From Phoma sp. XZ068 (taxonomy: Eukaryota; Ascomycota; Dothideomycetes; Pleosporales; Didymellaceae), in the NCBI GenBank assembly GCA_004835665.1, contig RBKR01000021.1, positions 868,001 to 932,000 on the forward strand: a stretch of 64,000 nt of DNA. The letters are read 5' to 3'. Positions 1-12,373 of the stretch are shown one piece after another. Under the pieces are notes generated by a model, which worked only from the letters and a program-made list of their open reading frames with translations, was not told where the DNA came from and made no database searches. Numbering within the stretch: the first letter of the stretch is position 1; each line of letters starts with the position of its first letter. The position numbers and the translations under genes were made by a program.

Positions 1-1452
1 TAGGCCACCTATGCACGCAACTACACCTCACTCTTCAATGCAATATGCTCGATCCAGCGCAACCACCTGTCATGAATTCATATCGATATTCTAGACATGT
101 GGCGAGAACATGACGAGACTTTGAAACAGAAGATTTGCTGTAGCGAGTTCAGTTGAAGAAGATCATCGAAGCAGTGCCTGATAGTGATAAACCCGTGTCC
201 TAGTGATACTTACCATGCAGACCGAGAAGAAAATGAACACAGCGAATCAGAGTCGCGTATATCCGGCCTTCTGATGCGGAGACTGCCTCCACTACCCCAG
301 GTGGCCAACATCGCAAGCGCAGTACGTAGGCCAGGTAAGAAGAGCATGGCGTAACGTTCAGTCGAGCCAATAGCTGAGTGTATAGCACCGATAAGTTGCT
401 TTAACCGTGGTCTCTGACCTCGAGCACTAGTCGATATCAAAGGCGAGCTTGATATTTAGGACGACCCTTCTGGAAGAAGGTGATTCATCAAGGGTTGGTT
501 GTAAAGCAAAGAAGCGTCTGAGGATATCTCGGAGATGTAAGCTAAGCATGCAGCTAAATCTGTACACTCGCGTTTCCGGCAGGATAAAGAACCGTTTATT
601 GTCGGCGGAAATCAGCCCAACAGATCCAGATGGCCGCGAGAGTCATGAAAAGGGTTGTAGAAGTATTGTATACTGTTGACGATATCAGGGTGGTACGATG
701 CCCCGTGTACGCTATGGTATCTAAGTAGGCAACCCAATCGCTTATACACCATGCACTGTTATTCCGTATGCACCAGTCACGTTCGAACGACATGAGTGCT
801 GTCATTTCATAGATCAGAGTGATGCTCTCAGGATTTTGTGTGTAGTACCCATCAGCGTTGATGCGTCGATACAGGGAGGTGCTACTGCCTTTCGAGTGAA
901 GTCTTCGTGAGATGCTGGTAGATGCCGTCGAGCGCAAGAGGTTGGAGTTGTGGACGCTGACGATGACGATCCATTCTGGTTTAATCCCGGTGTTTCCGGG
1001 CAGTTAGGGCTACCCTCATCTCCACTTCGGCAGCTGTGTTGTCAGCCACCTTCCTCTTTCATCACCAAAAATAAGCTTTCCCGGGCACCACCAAGCTTTC
1101 GAGCCAAGGGCATTCAAGCTTCGGCTCCTCCATTGGATCATGTGTGGATACTTTCACAAGGGTCAACGCGATGCGATTGGCAGGCTGAGCAATGCATGTT
1201 CTTTGAACACGAAGAAAGAGCGGCACACATGTCGACGGACAGTGTCGCCTAAGCTTCAAGAGGCAGGACAAACGTCTACCTTCCGTATCAATACAACGAG
1301 CTCCTAAATGTTGTCATTTGGCAAGGAAAAGTATGGGACTACGGTGATGACTGCGTCACCCCAATTGGAAGTGGAGTTCCTACATAATGGCACTCCCTTC
1401 CTCTAAGACACTCACTCAGTGCGCCCACAATATCTAGTATCACTCGACAAAG
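1..1452. other. No supported gene
   Basis: Reading frames of up to 113 codons occur on both strands (for example 596-937 on the minus strand). None shows a domain, a signal peptide or convincing splice sites that extend it. The 596-937 frame reads like protein in its middle part (Trp- and Cys-containing, around residues 40-70), so an eroded gene cannot be excluded. The last part must contain the promoter and 5' UTR of the peptidase starting at 1453. Confidence 0.4.
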
Positions 1453-3556
1453 ATGCGTGTATCAGGGTTGCTCTTGCTCAGCCTCAGTGGCCTCGGAGCG
1501 TCTTCGCCGCTTGACTCACACGTAGTTCACGAGAAACGGCATGCACTGCCAGTTGCATGGACAAAGCATTCGCGTGCGCCGAAAGATACGGTTCTGCCTG
1601 TCAGGATTGGATTGACGCAACGCAATCTAGAGCACTCAGACCGGTTCCTTGATGACATCTCGGATCCAGACTCACCGAATTTTGGTAATCTACTACGTTT
1701 CATCTCCTCCTTCGCGATATTGACGGAAGGATACAGGCAAGCACTGGACTGCTGAACAGGTCGCGAACACATTTGCACCCCATCCAGACGCCTCAAAGAC
1801 AACTCTTGAGTGGCTTCAGAACTCTGGCATTGATTTAAAGCGAATCAAGCATTCCGTTGGTACGTGCAAAACGATCTCAAGCCGCTTGCAGTCCTATGCT
1901 AACACCTCACAGGACGTAACTGGGTTGAGTTCTCGGCAACAGTCGAAGAACTCGAAGCTTTGCTCGGGACTGAGTACCACTACTACCAACATAAGTCATC
2001 TGGGGGGTTTCGCATCGCATGCGACGAGTACGGACTCCCACAGCGAGTTGGGAAGCATGTCGACTTCGTCATGCCCACGATCCAGCTTGACGGACTGCAA
2101 CCCGTGGCTCAATCGAAGGCCGCAATCCAGGCTCCAGTGAACATTACTGGTCTTTTTGGCACCACTAATTGCTCTAGTCTGATCACCATCGATTGCTTGA
2201 GGGCCATTTACAAGCTTCCCGTTGGGAAGTACAACCATACTGGCAACCAGCTTGGGATCGCGGAGTGGGCGGACTACCTCTACCTTCCCGACCTGAAGAC
2301 ATTCTTTGAGAACTTTACCAACCCCAAAATTCCATCGGATGTAGTACCGGAGTTTATTTCGATTGATGGTGGAAAAGCATCCAACCTCTCCTTGGCTCAA
2401 CAAGAGAAGGTCGTCGAGAGCGCTCTGGACTTCCAGACTGCTTACTCTATCATCTGGCCACAGCAGACACGCCTGTACCAAAATGGTGATTCAGTAAATG
2501 TTGACTCCGTCGGAACCTTCAACATCTTTTTGGACGCTTTGGTATAAAATACTCTTGATGTACTCTGATTTGATGTTAACGTTTTCAGGATGCTTCCTAT
2601 TGTACATATCAAGGTGGAGATCAACCATACGTCGACCCGGCCTACCCTGACCCCAATGATGCGCCCGGAGCATACACCGGTCCGCTTCAATGCGGTGGGG
2701 CGCCAGTAAGCAACGTCATCTCAGTCTCTTACGGCCAGATCGAAGGTGCACTGCCGCAGTTCTATCAGGAGCGTCAGTGTCGCGAGTGGATGAAATTGGC
2801 ATTGCAAGGCGTGAGCGTCATCTTTGCGTCTGGTGACTCTGGCGTTGCCAACAGGTACAACTCCGGATATAACAACAGCTGTCTCAACTCCGAGAATGGC
2901 TATGTCGATGAGAACGGAACACGGTTCTCGCCTTCATTCCCAGCAAATTGCCCCTATGTATGTACTCTTTGCAGGTCGTAAGCCATGTTATGTGGACTGA
3001 CGCGAAATAGATCACGTCCGTTGGTGCGACAACCCTTCTCAACTCCTCAATCTACGGCGGTGAGAAGGCTGTTGCCTCGCCCAATGGTCCTCTGTCGTAC
3101 TACTCCGGTGGCGGCTTCTCTAGCGTCTTCCCGCGCCCATCATGGCAGTCCAAGGCAGTCTCCAAGTACCTTGACAAATACGCGCCCAAATACGGCGAGT
3201 CAGTTTTTAACTCCTCCGGCCGCGCCTACCCGGACGTGTCTGCTCTTGGCCTGAAACTTGCGACTGTGTGGCTTGACAAGACCTACGGTATCGGTGGCAC
3301 CTCGGCATCTGCTCCTATCTTCGCTAGTATCATCAACTTACTGAACGAAGAGAGGCTGGAGAAAGGAAAGGGACCAATTGGCTTCTTGAACCCAATCATC
3401 TACAAGTACCCTGAAATGTTCAATGATGTGACTGTTGGTGGTAATCCAGGTTGCGGTACTCAGGGTTTCCCGGCTAGTCCAGGATGGGATCCTGTAACTG
3501 GTGTTGGTACACCAGACTACAACAAGATGAGAAAGGTGTTCTTGGATCTGAAGTAG
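1453..3556 (+). CDS. Secreted sedolisin-family (S53) tripeptidyl peptidase
   Basis: A serine-carboxyl peptidase that removes tripeptides from protein N-termini at acid pH, probably outside the cell. Exons 1453-1684, 1737-1859, 1913-2541, 2589-2957 and 3011-3556 join in frame to 632 residues. The N-terminus has a signal peptide (about residues 1-18). A pro-kumamolisin activation domain follows to about residue 200, with the typical DPDSPNFGKHWT motif restored across intron 1. The catalytic set of the family is visible: Glu287 and Asp291 in ESALDF, Asp411 in ASGDSG, and Ser549 in GGTSASAP. The C-terminal PGWDPVTGVGTPDY motif is also typical of S53. Length is normal for fungal TPPs (about 600 residues). 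All four introns have GT-AG borders, of 47-53 bases. It stands alone in a gene-poor stretch, as secreted peptidases often do. I cannot assign it to a particular SedB, C or D subgroup. Confidence 0.93.
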
Positions 3557-6502
3557 AGGCTAGGAACTGCATACCTGATACCGCGAAGGACTACACTTTG
3601 TCATGTTTTACCAAAGCGTGCATGTCGGGTCACAATTGAGGGACAAATTGCTATCTAGATTTGGTGATAACCATAAATCATACATCCAAGCATAGAGTGT
3701 TGAAAACAAGGCCCTCTGTTCACTTAGCCTTATTTAAGCAACGTACCGGTAAATTAGCATTTACGTAGGTAACTGGTAGTGTCAGTAGTAGTCTGTACTT
3801 GTATTCTTCTGTCGATGATGCAGTTGACCGTGTCTATCGTTTCTAGACATTTCTAATGTCTCGTTATCCCACGCTCTAGAAAAATTCACATGCCTGATTA
3901 AGTGGCAGATCATGAGACGTTTCCGCTGCTTCTAAGCGCTCATAGTGTCATGTCTGTCTAAAAAGTCAATAAATGTGATGCGACCGTATAACAAGACTGG
4001 TTAGGTGAACGGAACTTCCTTACCGCGGCGCGGGAACCCATGCATCTTACACCTTGAAAAGGCTTGAACAGCTTACGTCTGTCTACCTCGATAGGTGCAT
4101 TGATGTTTTAATCCAATCAAAAATTGACAAGAGACGTCATATTGCTACAAAACTACCATAAAAAGATGTCCGTGTCCCCAAGAAGTCACCTGGCAGCCTA
4201 GTCTCTGAGCGAGCTGTGCAGTTGCCCTGCGAAACCTTCCCTATCTCGTTCATTCCATTTCGTCACTATGCAACAACACTGCCTCTCGCATGCGAAACGA
4301 CCCGACCAATTGTTTCCTGCCGCTGCTGTCATTGCTTGAGCAAGATGCCATCATTTATTCGGGATCTCACCCGCAAAATATGGCGCCCTCCTATCAGTGT
4401 TGATATTTTCCCGACTAATTATAACAAACATTACAAACTATAGGGTTTTACTCTCTATCAAACATGTTACAGCCCTAAGTCTGACCAGTAATAGACTGTA
4501 TTAGCTCAGCTTAGCGAACACAACGATCCAAGGAAAGGTTATAATATTCTCTTAAGGATCTGAGAAAACTTCAAGCTAGATACTTGCTCAGACCCTGCGA
4601 CTCGCAATGGCCTTACATTATACAAAGTATGCCAAATTCACTGTAATAAAGTAGGTAGCTCGCCTATAGGAATAATGGCTTTACCCCAGAGTATTGGATC
4701 TTTCTATTAGCTACAAGGAGGTACTTTGAAGGCAGTGCAAGCAATACCTAACAAAGGTGCTATTCCAGAGTGTCACTATCAATAGATAACAGTAGACACA
4801 ATATTCCTTATTGAAATGTGGCCTATCCTAGGGTTTTGATTATGGTCTGTATGATGTGGTTTGGGACGAGCAGCCTGGGACATTATTGGGAAAAGGGGGG
4901 GGGGGGGGGGGTTAGCCAAGGCTCTTATTGCCTTGTAGCAGTGGCGCGTCACTGAAGAGTAAGCCGGTTTGTGTACAAATCCTACCAGTATGCCAAGAAA
5001 CATCTTTCATCCTCCGAAGCCTAATTCAGCCAACTCACTTCCCGCTGTATACCCCCACTTCGATTTATGCAACATGGTGTTGGAACAAGTATACAACAGC
5101 TACATATTCCCATCATATGGCATTTGTAAGATTCACATTGGCGGTCGAGCTCAGTTTCTCAGCTCGCTAGATCGTTCATAGCTTGCTGGACATGGTCATC
5201 TGTTCTTGTTCTCCAGTTGTGCCTCGCATCAATTATCGCACTCTCATATATAGAAGTTAATATATTGCGGTGTATTTTTTACCCCGCATTTATACTGTAG
5301 TGTTACGGGTATCCAACTTCTCCCAACACCGGCCAGCCACCGGCGCTGGGATGGAGGCTCACGGGCCACATGTATACCAACCCACCGAATCGCTCAGGGC
5401 CTGGCTCCCCCAGGATTCGCCTCGCCTCATTCCAACATACCATCCTTTCGTCCCATATCGTATCGCCTGCCTACAAAGACCTTCTATGGAGAAAGCCTAG
5501 ACGCCTAGCAGCACTTTGGCGGAGAGTTTAGGTACGGTACAGGCAGCGAAAGAACCTAACCAGTTGTGTTGACGGGAATGGAAGGTCGCTAATACTGTGT
5601 AAGAAGACTCCACAGATAGTGGGGAGGCTTGCAAGCAGGGTACGAATGGTATGTGTTGGTGCATTGTAGCACGTCTAGGCCAGGCTGAGCCTCATGCATG
5701 AGAAAGTCGGCGACGTTTGCCTTGCAAACGGCATGCATGGTCGTATTGTTGATCAACATTATTGAAGGTATAATTTGGAGCAATGAACAAAATTAGCATG
5801 ATAAACGTGTCGCTTGCGCATGAGGAACGAGGCAAGCAAACTGGCAACCTACCCTGGCCAATCGGCTTGGTGTTCGTGCAAGCAATCTGGCCGAGAAGTA
5901 AGCCTATTCGTGCATCAATACCCGGAAGGTTCGCGATCCAATATATGCATTCTAGGGTCTCGGTTTCAATTGAAATCCTGAGCAATGCCCGAAGGATGCG
6001 GATGCTGGTGGATATGAAGGCAATAGCCGTTTGCTCGGAGATGGTGCACAAAGTAAGTATAGGCTGAAGGCTGAGCCAACGAATGAGACAACGGCATTTC
6101 GTGCTTGCCCCACACGGGTAACTACTCCCTGTAGATTTGGCCCCTAAATCCCACCCTCGCTTCCTTAAACATATGATTTCGGGGTGATCAAGACCGTGCG
6201 GTTCGACGTTTTACGAACTGGTTTCCGGCTGACATGCATAGAATCGTAAAAGACGGGAACTTGAACCCCGTACGGTAAAATCCCAGATCGTGTCTATGCA
6301 ACGGGGGAGGCTGAAAGAGAGGGTGGTTCGTCTGCAAATAAACATGGCCTACCGCCCCACTTGACGGTATGCTAAGTCTTCTTAGCAATCCCGCAGTTTT
6401 TGGCCATCCAGGTGCACTACCAACGTTCCGTAACCTCATTGTGCGAATCAGCGAAACGGTCAACGCCGAAACTCAAGACACATCCTAAAAGATCTGTGAG
6501 CC
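3557..6502. other. 2.9-kb gene-free stretch
   Basis: No reading frame here looks like protein. The base composition is locally AT-rich around 4400-4900. A run of 17 G bases lies at 4895-4911. The frame 5783-6067 (+) is open for 94 codons but has no recognisable motif. Confidence 0.5.
4895..4911 (+). repeat. Poly-G tract (17 G)
   Basis: An uninterrupted run of 17 G follows AAAA. It is flanked by unique, gene-free sequence. Such tracts are length-unstable and may form G-quadruplex DNA; the exact length is also prone to sequencing error. Confidence 0.9.
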
Positions 6503-7607
6503 ATGGCGCATAGAAGACTTCTAGGTCGGCAGGCCTCAAAGACTGCAACAAGCGCATCAACGGTATCCCAGCACAATCAGCCAACAATAACAATAGCGAT
6601 GTCGACAACATTCACCCCGCCAGCTTCATGCACTGAGAATAGACTGACGATGCTCCCGCCACCTGGTTACTATATCTGGGCCAACGAGCCTGTCCCATTC
6701 ACGAATATCACAGTCACAGACTGTTACCCCAGCCAATTCCTCCAGAGCTACAAATCAACAATGTCGGGGACGTTCGTATCTAGTGTAGTACCTGTTATGA
6801 GTCCACTGGTATGCCCGTCGAACCATTGCGTTCAGTTTGTTACGAAAAATTACATAGCCTGCTGTCCATCGTACGTCACCCACTAGGTGAATTTGAGGAT
6901 TTGCAGCTGACGATCACAGGGGATACGAGTTCACACCACCAGAATCATCAATTGTAGAGTCTCGTCCAGCCTACGGTGGTACATGTCGCAGCGAATTCAA
7001 AGTAGGCGTGACTACGACGGTGACGGCCTACGATGAAGATGGATCGACACGCTTGCAAGCGTGGGCGGCTTCATCGTCCGGTGCTAATGCTTATGCGCAT
7101 CCCATTGATGGATTCGCCGAGGGAACTCCTTCTCTTGGTTGCATTGCTCCGATATCAAGATCTATATCTAGCAACCTATCTTCCTCCACCGCACAGTCCT
7201 CGAGCGCACCTCCAGCAAGCGATACAACAGCTCCAGCAAAAAAGTCAAGCCGGACCTCGACCGCAACGATTGCTGGTGCTTCTGTAGGCGGAGTTGTCGG
7301 ACTCGCTATCATCATCAGCCTCATTATCTTTTTCCTGCGCAGAAAACACCGTCGGCCACAGCCAAGCGCCGATATCTATCAGATCGATGACACTACAAGC
7401 TCTCGGATTGAGAAGGACGGCGGAACCGTTGCTGCTGAAAAAGATGCAGCTGTTGCAGCTGCCGAACTAGCAGCGCGTTCGGACAAGTATGCGCATAGAG
7501 CGAGCGCGCTGAACGATGGTCGAGGCGCATATGAAATGAATGCTGCAGTCGCGCACGAACTGCCAGCAGAATCAAAGTTGGACCCTAGCCCACGCCACAC
7601 AGGCTGA
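6503..7607 (+). CDS. Single-pass Ser-rich membrane protein, hypothetical
   Basis: Exons 6503-6870 and 6920-7607 join across a 49-base GTACGT...CACAG intron to 351 residues. The N-terminal half (about 1-190) has several cysteines (CTENR, DCYPSQ, VCPSNHCV, ACCPS) that suggest a disulfide-bonded ectodomain. A Ser/Thr/Ala-rich linker follows. Then comes one strong transmembrane helix (TIAGASVGGVVGLAIIISLI and onward) closed by a basic stop-transfer RRKHRR, and a cytosolic tail of about 90 residues. The GASVGGVVGL motif before the hydrophobic core is common in fungal Mid2/WSC-like surface proteins. No N-terminal signal peptide is obvious from the ATG at 6503; the next in-frame ATG (6599) gives none either. 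It could be a cell-wall sensor, but no defined sensor domain is seen. Confidence 0.72.
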
Positions 7608-9082
7608 TCTCCATAGCGCCCTGAGTGGAGCATTGACCGCCGGGTTGGTCGAGGTTCTGCAGAAGTCTGTTCTGTTGTGTAGAATCGACATAGCTGAACG
7701 CAAGGCCACTGGCCATAGCTTCTGCACTCATTCTGGACGTTCAGAGGAACAGCATTTGTATGCATAAGGATTGGCACTCTGCTCTTATCACTCCGAGTTG
7801 TCATATGGCGAGTGTCCATTAATAGGCATAGCTTTTGATGGAACTTCCACGGCGGGATGTAGACATAGTGAACCTGCAAGAGCAGAAGGGAGTTTTGCTT
7901 CTACTTAATTATGCTCTCGCTAAAGTCGCAGCGAGACGGGGATAGACTGAACATACCGTCCAGCGCCCACTATAATCACTGATGATCAGGCCTTACGACA
8001 CCCGGCATCACTGAAGAATATAGGTTAAAGAAGTCCCTTTGAAGGTAGCCAATACATTCGACTATAGAAGGTCGAGAACAAATTCTCCAATTCTAACTGC
8101 TGGCTATCGTGGTATCAATTTGTGGGATTAACTAAAAATATCTAAGTCCGTAACTTTGACAACCTCTTAAGCATAGTCACGTTTTCCTATATGAACTTGC
8201 TCATAGTCATCTAATAGCAGGAATATAGTAACAGTAGACTTCGCTGCAAGCTTTGCTGCCAAAACGTGCGCACATGCCGTCCCATAGGGCAGCAGAGCAA
8301 GCACTATGATACTGTCATGAGGGCAGCTGTGTAAGTAACTGGAGGCCACATTTCTGTCCTGCAGAAAGTGCACCAGGTAGATAGGCAATCAGGGGCTACT
8401 GTATGTTAGTCGAAGAGAGTGGGGCCATGGTGCGTAGATGTTGACAAGTACCGATAATTATTGAGTAGTGGGAAGGAAGTAGACGTTCTGCTTGATAACG
8501 AAATGGTGAAATGCTCAAGCATCGTTGTCATCGAAGGACCGCAGTCTGTTGGGTTAGGTTCTGAATATAAGAACGATGGGGTACATGATGGAAAAACCGA
8601 GAAGAAGGTATCGAGTTGGATGACAATATATTCTTTGTATCCAAGTCCAGCTGCCGTCCGATCCAAGCGCCTGCTCCTGAGTCCTCTGCTCGCCAAGTCC
8701 ACCGCCCTGATTAAGTGCATCAAGTACTATGTGTGAAGGCGTGACGGTTTTCAGTATGGTAAAAATGAACACTTACCTGATGTGGAGGCATGTCGAAATT
8801 GAAGATGGCTGAAAGATGTCGAGAGGGATGAGAATCGATGTTGAAGGTGCGGGGTCGGATCGATATCATGACTAGAGTGTCGCCAATTGTTGTGGTTGGT
8901 AGTTTGCTTGCTATTGGTGCCTGGGCCGAAGCGCAGACGTAGCAGCATACTGTACCTTGAAGTTGTCGTTTGGACTTGAGCCACAGCGCAAGTCTGACAA
9001 CATGCTTACCCTGGGTTGCAAAAACCATCGCAGATGCACAGCACAGAGCTTTCAAGCGCACAATAGTGAGATGATGACTTAC
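7608..9082. other. Intergenic stretch containing the unresolved 3' part of the WSC gene
   Basis: Reading frames of about 70-105 codons at 8406-8772 on the minus strand could be linked to the WSC gene by GTAAGT donors (minus strand, near 8739-8744 and 9077-9082). Several frames are equally possible and none shows a domain. Between 7608 and 8400 I see no gene. Confidence 0.35.
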
Positions 9083-9949
9083 ATTGTCGCCGTTGTTCCC
9101 GGTTCCATTGTCACCGGTGTTGGTGCCGGTGTTGGTGTCAGCCACAAGGGAGATGCCTTTTTTATGAGTCAGCACATGTTAAATAGCATGCAGTATTCGA
9201 GGCGTACCAGTAGAATCGTCCTTGAAGACGGCGGTACCAACGCTGCTCTTTAGGTAGCAGTTGCCATTACCACTCTGGAGGACAAAGATCGATGCACGGC
9301 ACTCAGCGTTGGACGCACATGCCGCTGTACAGGCTTCGATGTTCGGGACTATCCCTGGGCCATCGATTTGTGACGCTTGGCGATCAATACCACAGTCTAC
9401 CTTGAATGTCTTGGTTCCAATGACAGTTGTGCAACCGTCATTTGCGGCGCAGGTAAAACCTGTGGCGGGGCAGATGTTCGGAGTCTTTTGGCCGTTTGCG
9501 AAGACGACGCGGTGGGTGGCGGAACCTCCAGCTTGGGCGGGATTTCCTGAGTTTGGAGTAGAGCAACTCGTGTCAGAAACTTGTGGAGGAGGCGTGGGAG
9601 CATTTCCGCAGTAACAATCGCGGCCCCTGCCGATGCCGAAGAACTTGTATGGTGCATCAGGGGTAATCTCAGTCTTGGTGGAGCAGAACTTCTTGCAGGT
9701 CTGATAGGTCATGTCCCCTTGGTTGAGCTCGGAGACGATGCCAGTGAAGGCTGAAGAAGGGTAACATCCGGAGTAGACAGAGAGGTCGAAATCGAAACTA
9801 GATCCCTTTTTGATAGTTAGCAGCTGCCATAGCAGTGTGTTAGACTGCCTAACAAGTGCAATGTTTAGAACAATTGATGGAAAGCTCTGTGCTGCTGCAA
9901 CATGTGAAGAACAAGCAAAGAAAGAAAACAATAACAAAAAAAGATCCAT
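9083..9949 (-). CDS. Secreted WSC-domain protein with a PAN/Apple-like module (3' end unresolved)
   Basis: The reading frame starts at the ATG at 9949 with a signal peptide ending in HVAAAQ (about 20 residues). It is open to 9208, and a 51-base intron (9157-9207, GTACGC...AAAAAG) leads to 9156-9083. A WSC-like module lies at about residues 57-150, with the paired motifs SGCYPSS, CKKFC and GRDCYCG. WSC domains bind wall or storage glucans. A PAN/Apple-like module follows (about 160-250), with IEACTAACASNAECRA and CYLKS. The next exon encodes an Asn/Thr/Gly-rich repeat (TNTGTNTGDNGTG). A GTAAGT donor ends that exon at 9082 and I could not decide where the gene resumes. Residues 28-50 are atypical for a mature secreted protein and may hide an unrecognised intron. 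The CYLKS motif also occurs in the triple-PAN protein at 17914-19435. Confidence 0.72.
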
Positions 9950-10090
9950 GGCTGGATCAAGGTGAGTGTTAAACGAGTGCTAGAGAGGTCAGTAGGATAG
10001 GTTTGAAAGAGTGAATAATAGCAGTGAGTTTCGAGTATTGAGACTGAAGTGACTGCTGTGAGGACTAGAAACGCTGTAGAACAGGGTGTT

Positions 10091-10096
10091 CTTATA
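10091..10096 (-). promoter_or_regulatory. TATA-box candidate for the WSC/PAN gene
   Basis: TATAAG on the minus strand lies about 142 bases before the ATG at 9949. Position and sequence fit a core promoter, but the motif is short. Confidence 0.35.
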
Positions 10097-10978
10097 GCTT
10101 TGTATAGCGCCCAGGCTGATGTAACCTTTGTCTGCGGCATTCCCCATTGGTCAATGGTTGTTGCAGCTCAAGGGCTAGGCCACTCACTTCGATGCCCAGA
10201 GAATATTAGATCTACATTTTCCGCTTAGAGAGCGCCTGTTGGATTGTGGATCGGTGGTCATTGATTCCTCACTTGAAGAATGTGCTTCAAAACGTTTGAG
10301 CAGGGCTTGGATGAAGCCGCGGCTAGCGTCCCGCAGGTTCATTTGGATGACCCCTAGCATCTGGTGTCCTTCATGCATGGCTAAGTCTATGCTGAGATAA
10401 TACAGTCTCAATTACGTTGTCGTTATCCAGACCTCTAAAAGGTGGGAAACATCATCAACAGAGCCCGACCATTCTATTGAAGCTCCTCTTCTCTTTGATA
10501 GGTCGACGAGATATAGCATGGATAATGCGGGTTGTCCCGAAACAATGTCATTGTAAAGTCGGATTGAGTTCCACAAGCGGACAAGTTGTCAATCTAAAGA
10601 CATAAGTTACAAGGGCGCTTTGTGCCCTGGAATGCATTATCATCGCTTAAGTTGACGACAGCAATTTTTCATGAATTGGTCGATAAATCCATGCAACACC
10701 CCAATCGAAATTATTTAGCAATTACACGATGATGCATAACATAGCAAATCACTTAGTGGGAAGCTTCATAACAGCATGGTCACAATGTGAGGCTTGGAAG
10801 TTATCGCTTGTGTCCCGCACTAATTGTATTGTTGCTCTCCCTTGGAAATGAGATGCAAGGGATTCGCCTGCCGAACAATGGATTGTGCATGCAAATTGAC
10901 CTCCTTCGCCTGTGTAGCTATTTGATTGTAGCAATCAAGCAATGCTGCACCCTGGAACTTGTCTTCTCACTCTAAGGC

Positions 10979-11527
10979 ATGGATTCTGCAGCTAAGAGGC
11001 TTCAAGGACCTCCAAGAATCTCTGAACAATCACAGATAATCGAAACGGGGCAAGTGAGCATGAGAGTCGTAGTACAGGATAGCGTTGCAGCATTTTGCAC
11101 TAGTCCCGAAAACAGGTCTGAGTTAATGTTCAAGGTCTATGACGAGCAAGATAAGGACTGGCATGTGGCGAGTTTGGAACAGACAACCAACAGGGCCATC
11201 CATTGTATCGCATGTGACATGAGATAAAGTAAGGAATCTCTGACACGATCTCGAAGCACTTGTTGAGTTTCAGAGCCTGTCACCCATGTATACTATCATG
11301 AGCGAGAATTGGATGAGCCTATGTTAGTGGACTTGTCATACGATGAGAACGAGGTAAGTAGTAATTTTGGCAGATTGAACTTGCAGTAACAGCACAATGA
11401 TGAGACCTAGAATATAAATGCTCCATATGCGGGTGCAGATGTTCTGATGGGCACCTAATACCATTGATTCAGACACTTGCTCATGTTGCAAGAAATGTCA
11501 TGAGTGGATTGTCGACTAACCATGTTG
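10979..11527 (+). pseudogene. Possible decayed or multi-exon hypothetical gene
   Basis: The frame 10979-11227 (82 codons) has protein-like composition (for example SELMFKVYDEQDKDWHVASL). A second protein-like segment, EPVTHVYYHERELDEP, lies between a TTTCAG acceptor at 11272 and a GTAAGT donor near 11354. The first frame ends in TAA just before a GTAAGG, so the two cannot be joined cleanly. Further on, two overlapping frames give a cysteine cluster: CSICGCRCSDGH, then after a one-base shift DTCSCCKKCHEW. Together this suggests a once-coding, now broken gene of unknown function, possibly with a zinc-binding C-terminus. Wrong exon choice is the alternative. Confidence 0.3.
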
Positions 11528-12022
11528 GAATGAAGGCGTAAATCACAATTCAGGTCCAGGTCGTCCCGAAATTGCACTGTACCTGGCTCACATTACCAAG
11601 TGCTCGCCAACAAGCAGGAAGCATTCTCAGCCGACCAGCCAGTAAGTACCAAGCTGCGTTTGTTGCAACCGCAATTCAACGTTTTCAACGTTTATTGTTA
11701 TGCAAACCCTGTGATTTGGGGTTAGAGTTGTTGTCTCAAGGTGAAAGAACGCGAACCACAGTGGAAGGGAAACGCAGTGGCATTAGAGGAGAAGGCTACG
11801 TCACACCCAATCACATAGCATTTTACTATCAGACTTAGCATTGTAGTCCTACACAAGAAGAAGTGGAAAAGTTTTGTGATTGCGGGACACAAGCTACCTG
11901 GATAGGTTACTTACCTAATATATGAAGCATTGTACATTCTCTTAGACCTAGGAAGGCTTACACAGCGAAAAGCTTGTAAGATCCACCTACGTTGCTAGCC
12001 TCATCCACTAGTCGAGCGGGTA

Positions 12023-12373
12023 ATGAAACAAGCGCTGCTCTTCACATCGACCTGTACCAACTTCTTAAGCGTGTCTGTCGCAAACGAAGCCGTTGCATAT
12101 ATATATGCTCTCCAGCCTAGGTTCTCAAACGTCCTCCTTGGCCTTTGCGCCAACTGGCACATTGATGATGTAATATTGCACTCTGTTCAGACTAGCTTTC
12201 TTGAGCAGCTTAAGTATATCTTCCTTCATATCCACACCTTGCCCGTTCGTGACCGTGCGCACGAGCTGCTTCAATACCTTCTGAAACTCTTAGAGCACAT
12301 GACTACTATACCAATTATACCACTCTATCTCTACCAATTAATATTAGCCACCAGGTTTTATCAAGCTGATTAA
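12023..12373 (+). other. Orphan 116-codon reading frame
   Basis: This frame is open and hydrophobic (Leu/Ile-rich, for example LLQYLLKLLEHM). It lies in AT-rich surroundings and has no recognisable domain, signal peptide or neighbours. The minus strand of the same stretch also gives protein-like text in one frame. I cannot tell whether it is a gene, a repeat relic or chance. Confidence 0.15.

Noticed and set aside
6236..6300. tRNA-like T-arm text (GGGAACTTGAACCCCG)
   Set aside because: No acceptor, D or anticodon stem can be paired around it on either strand.
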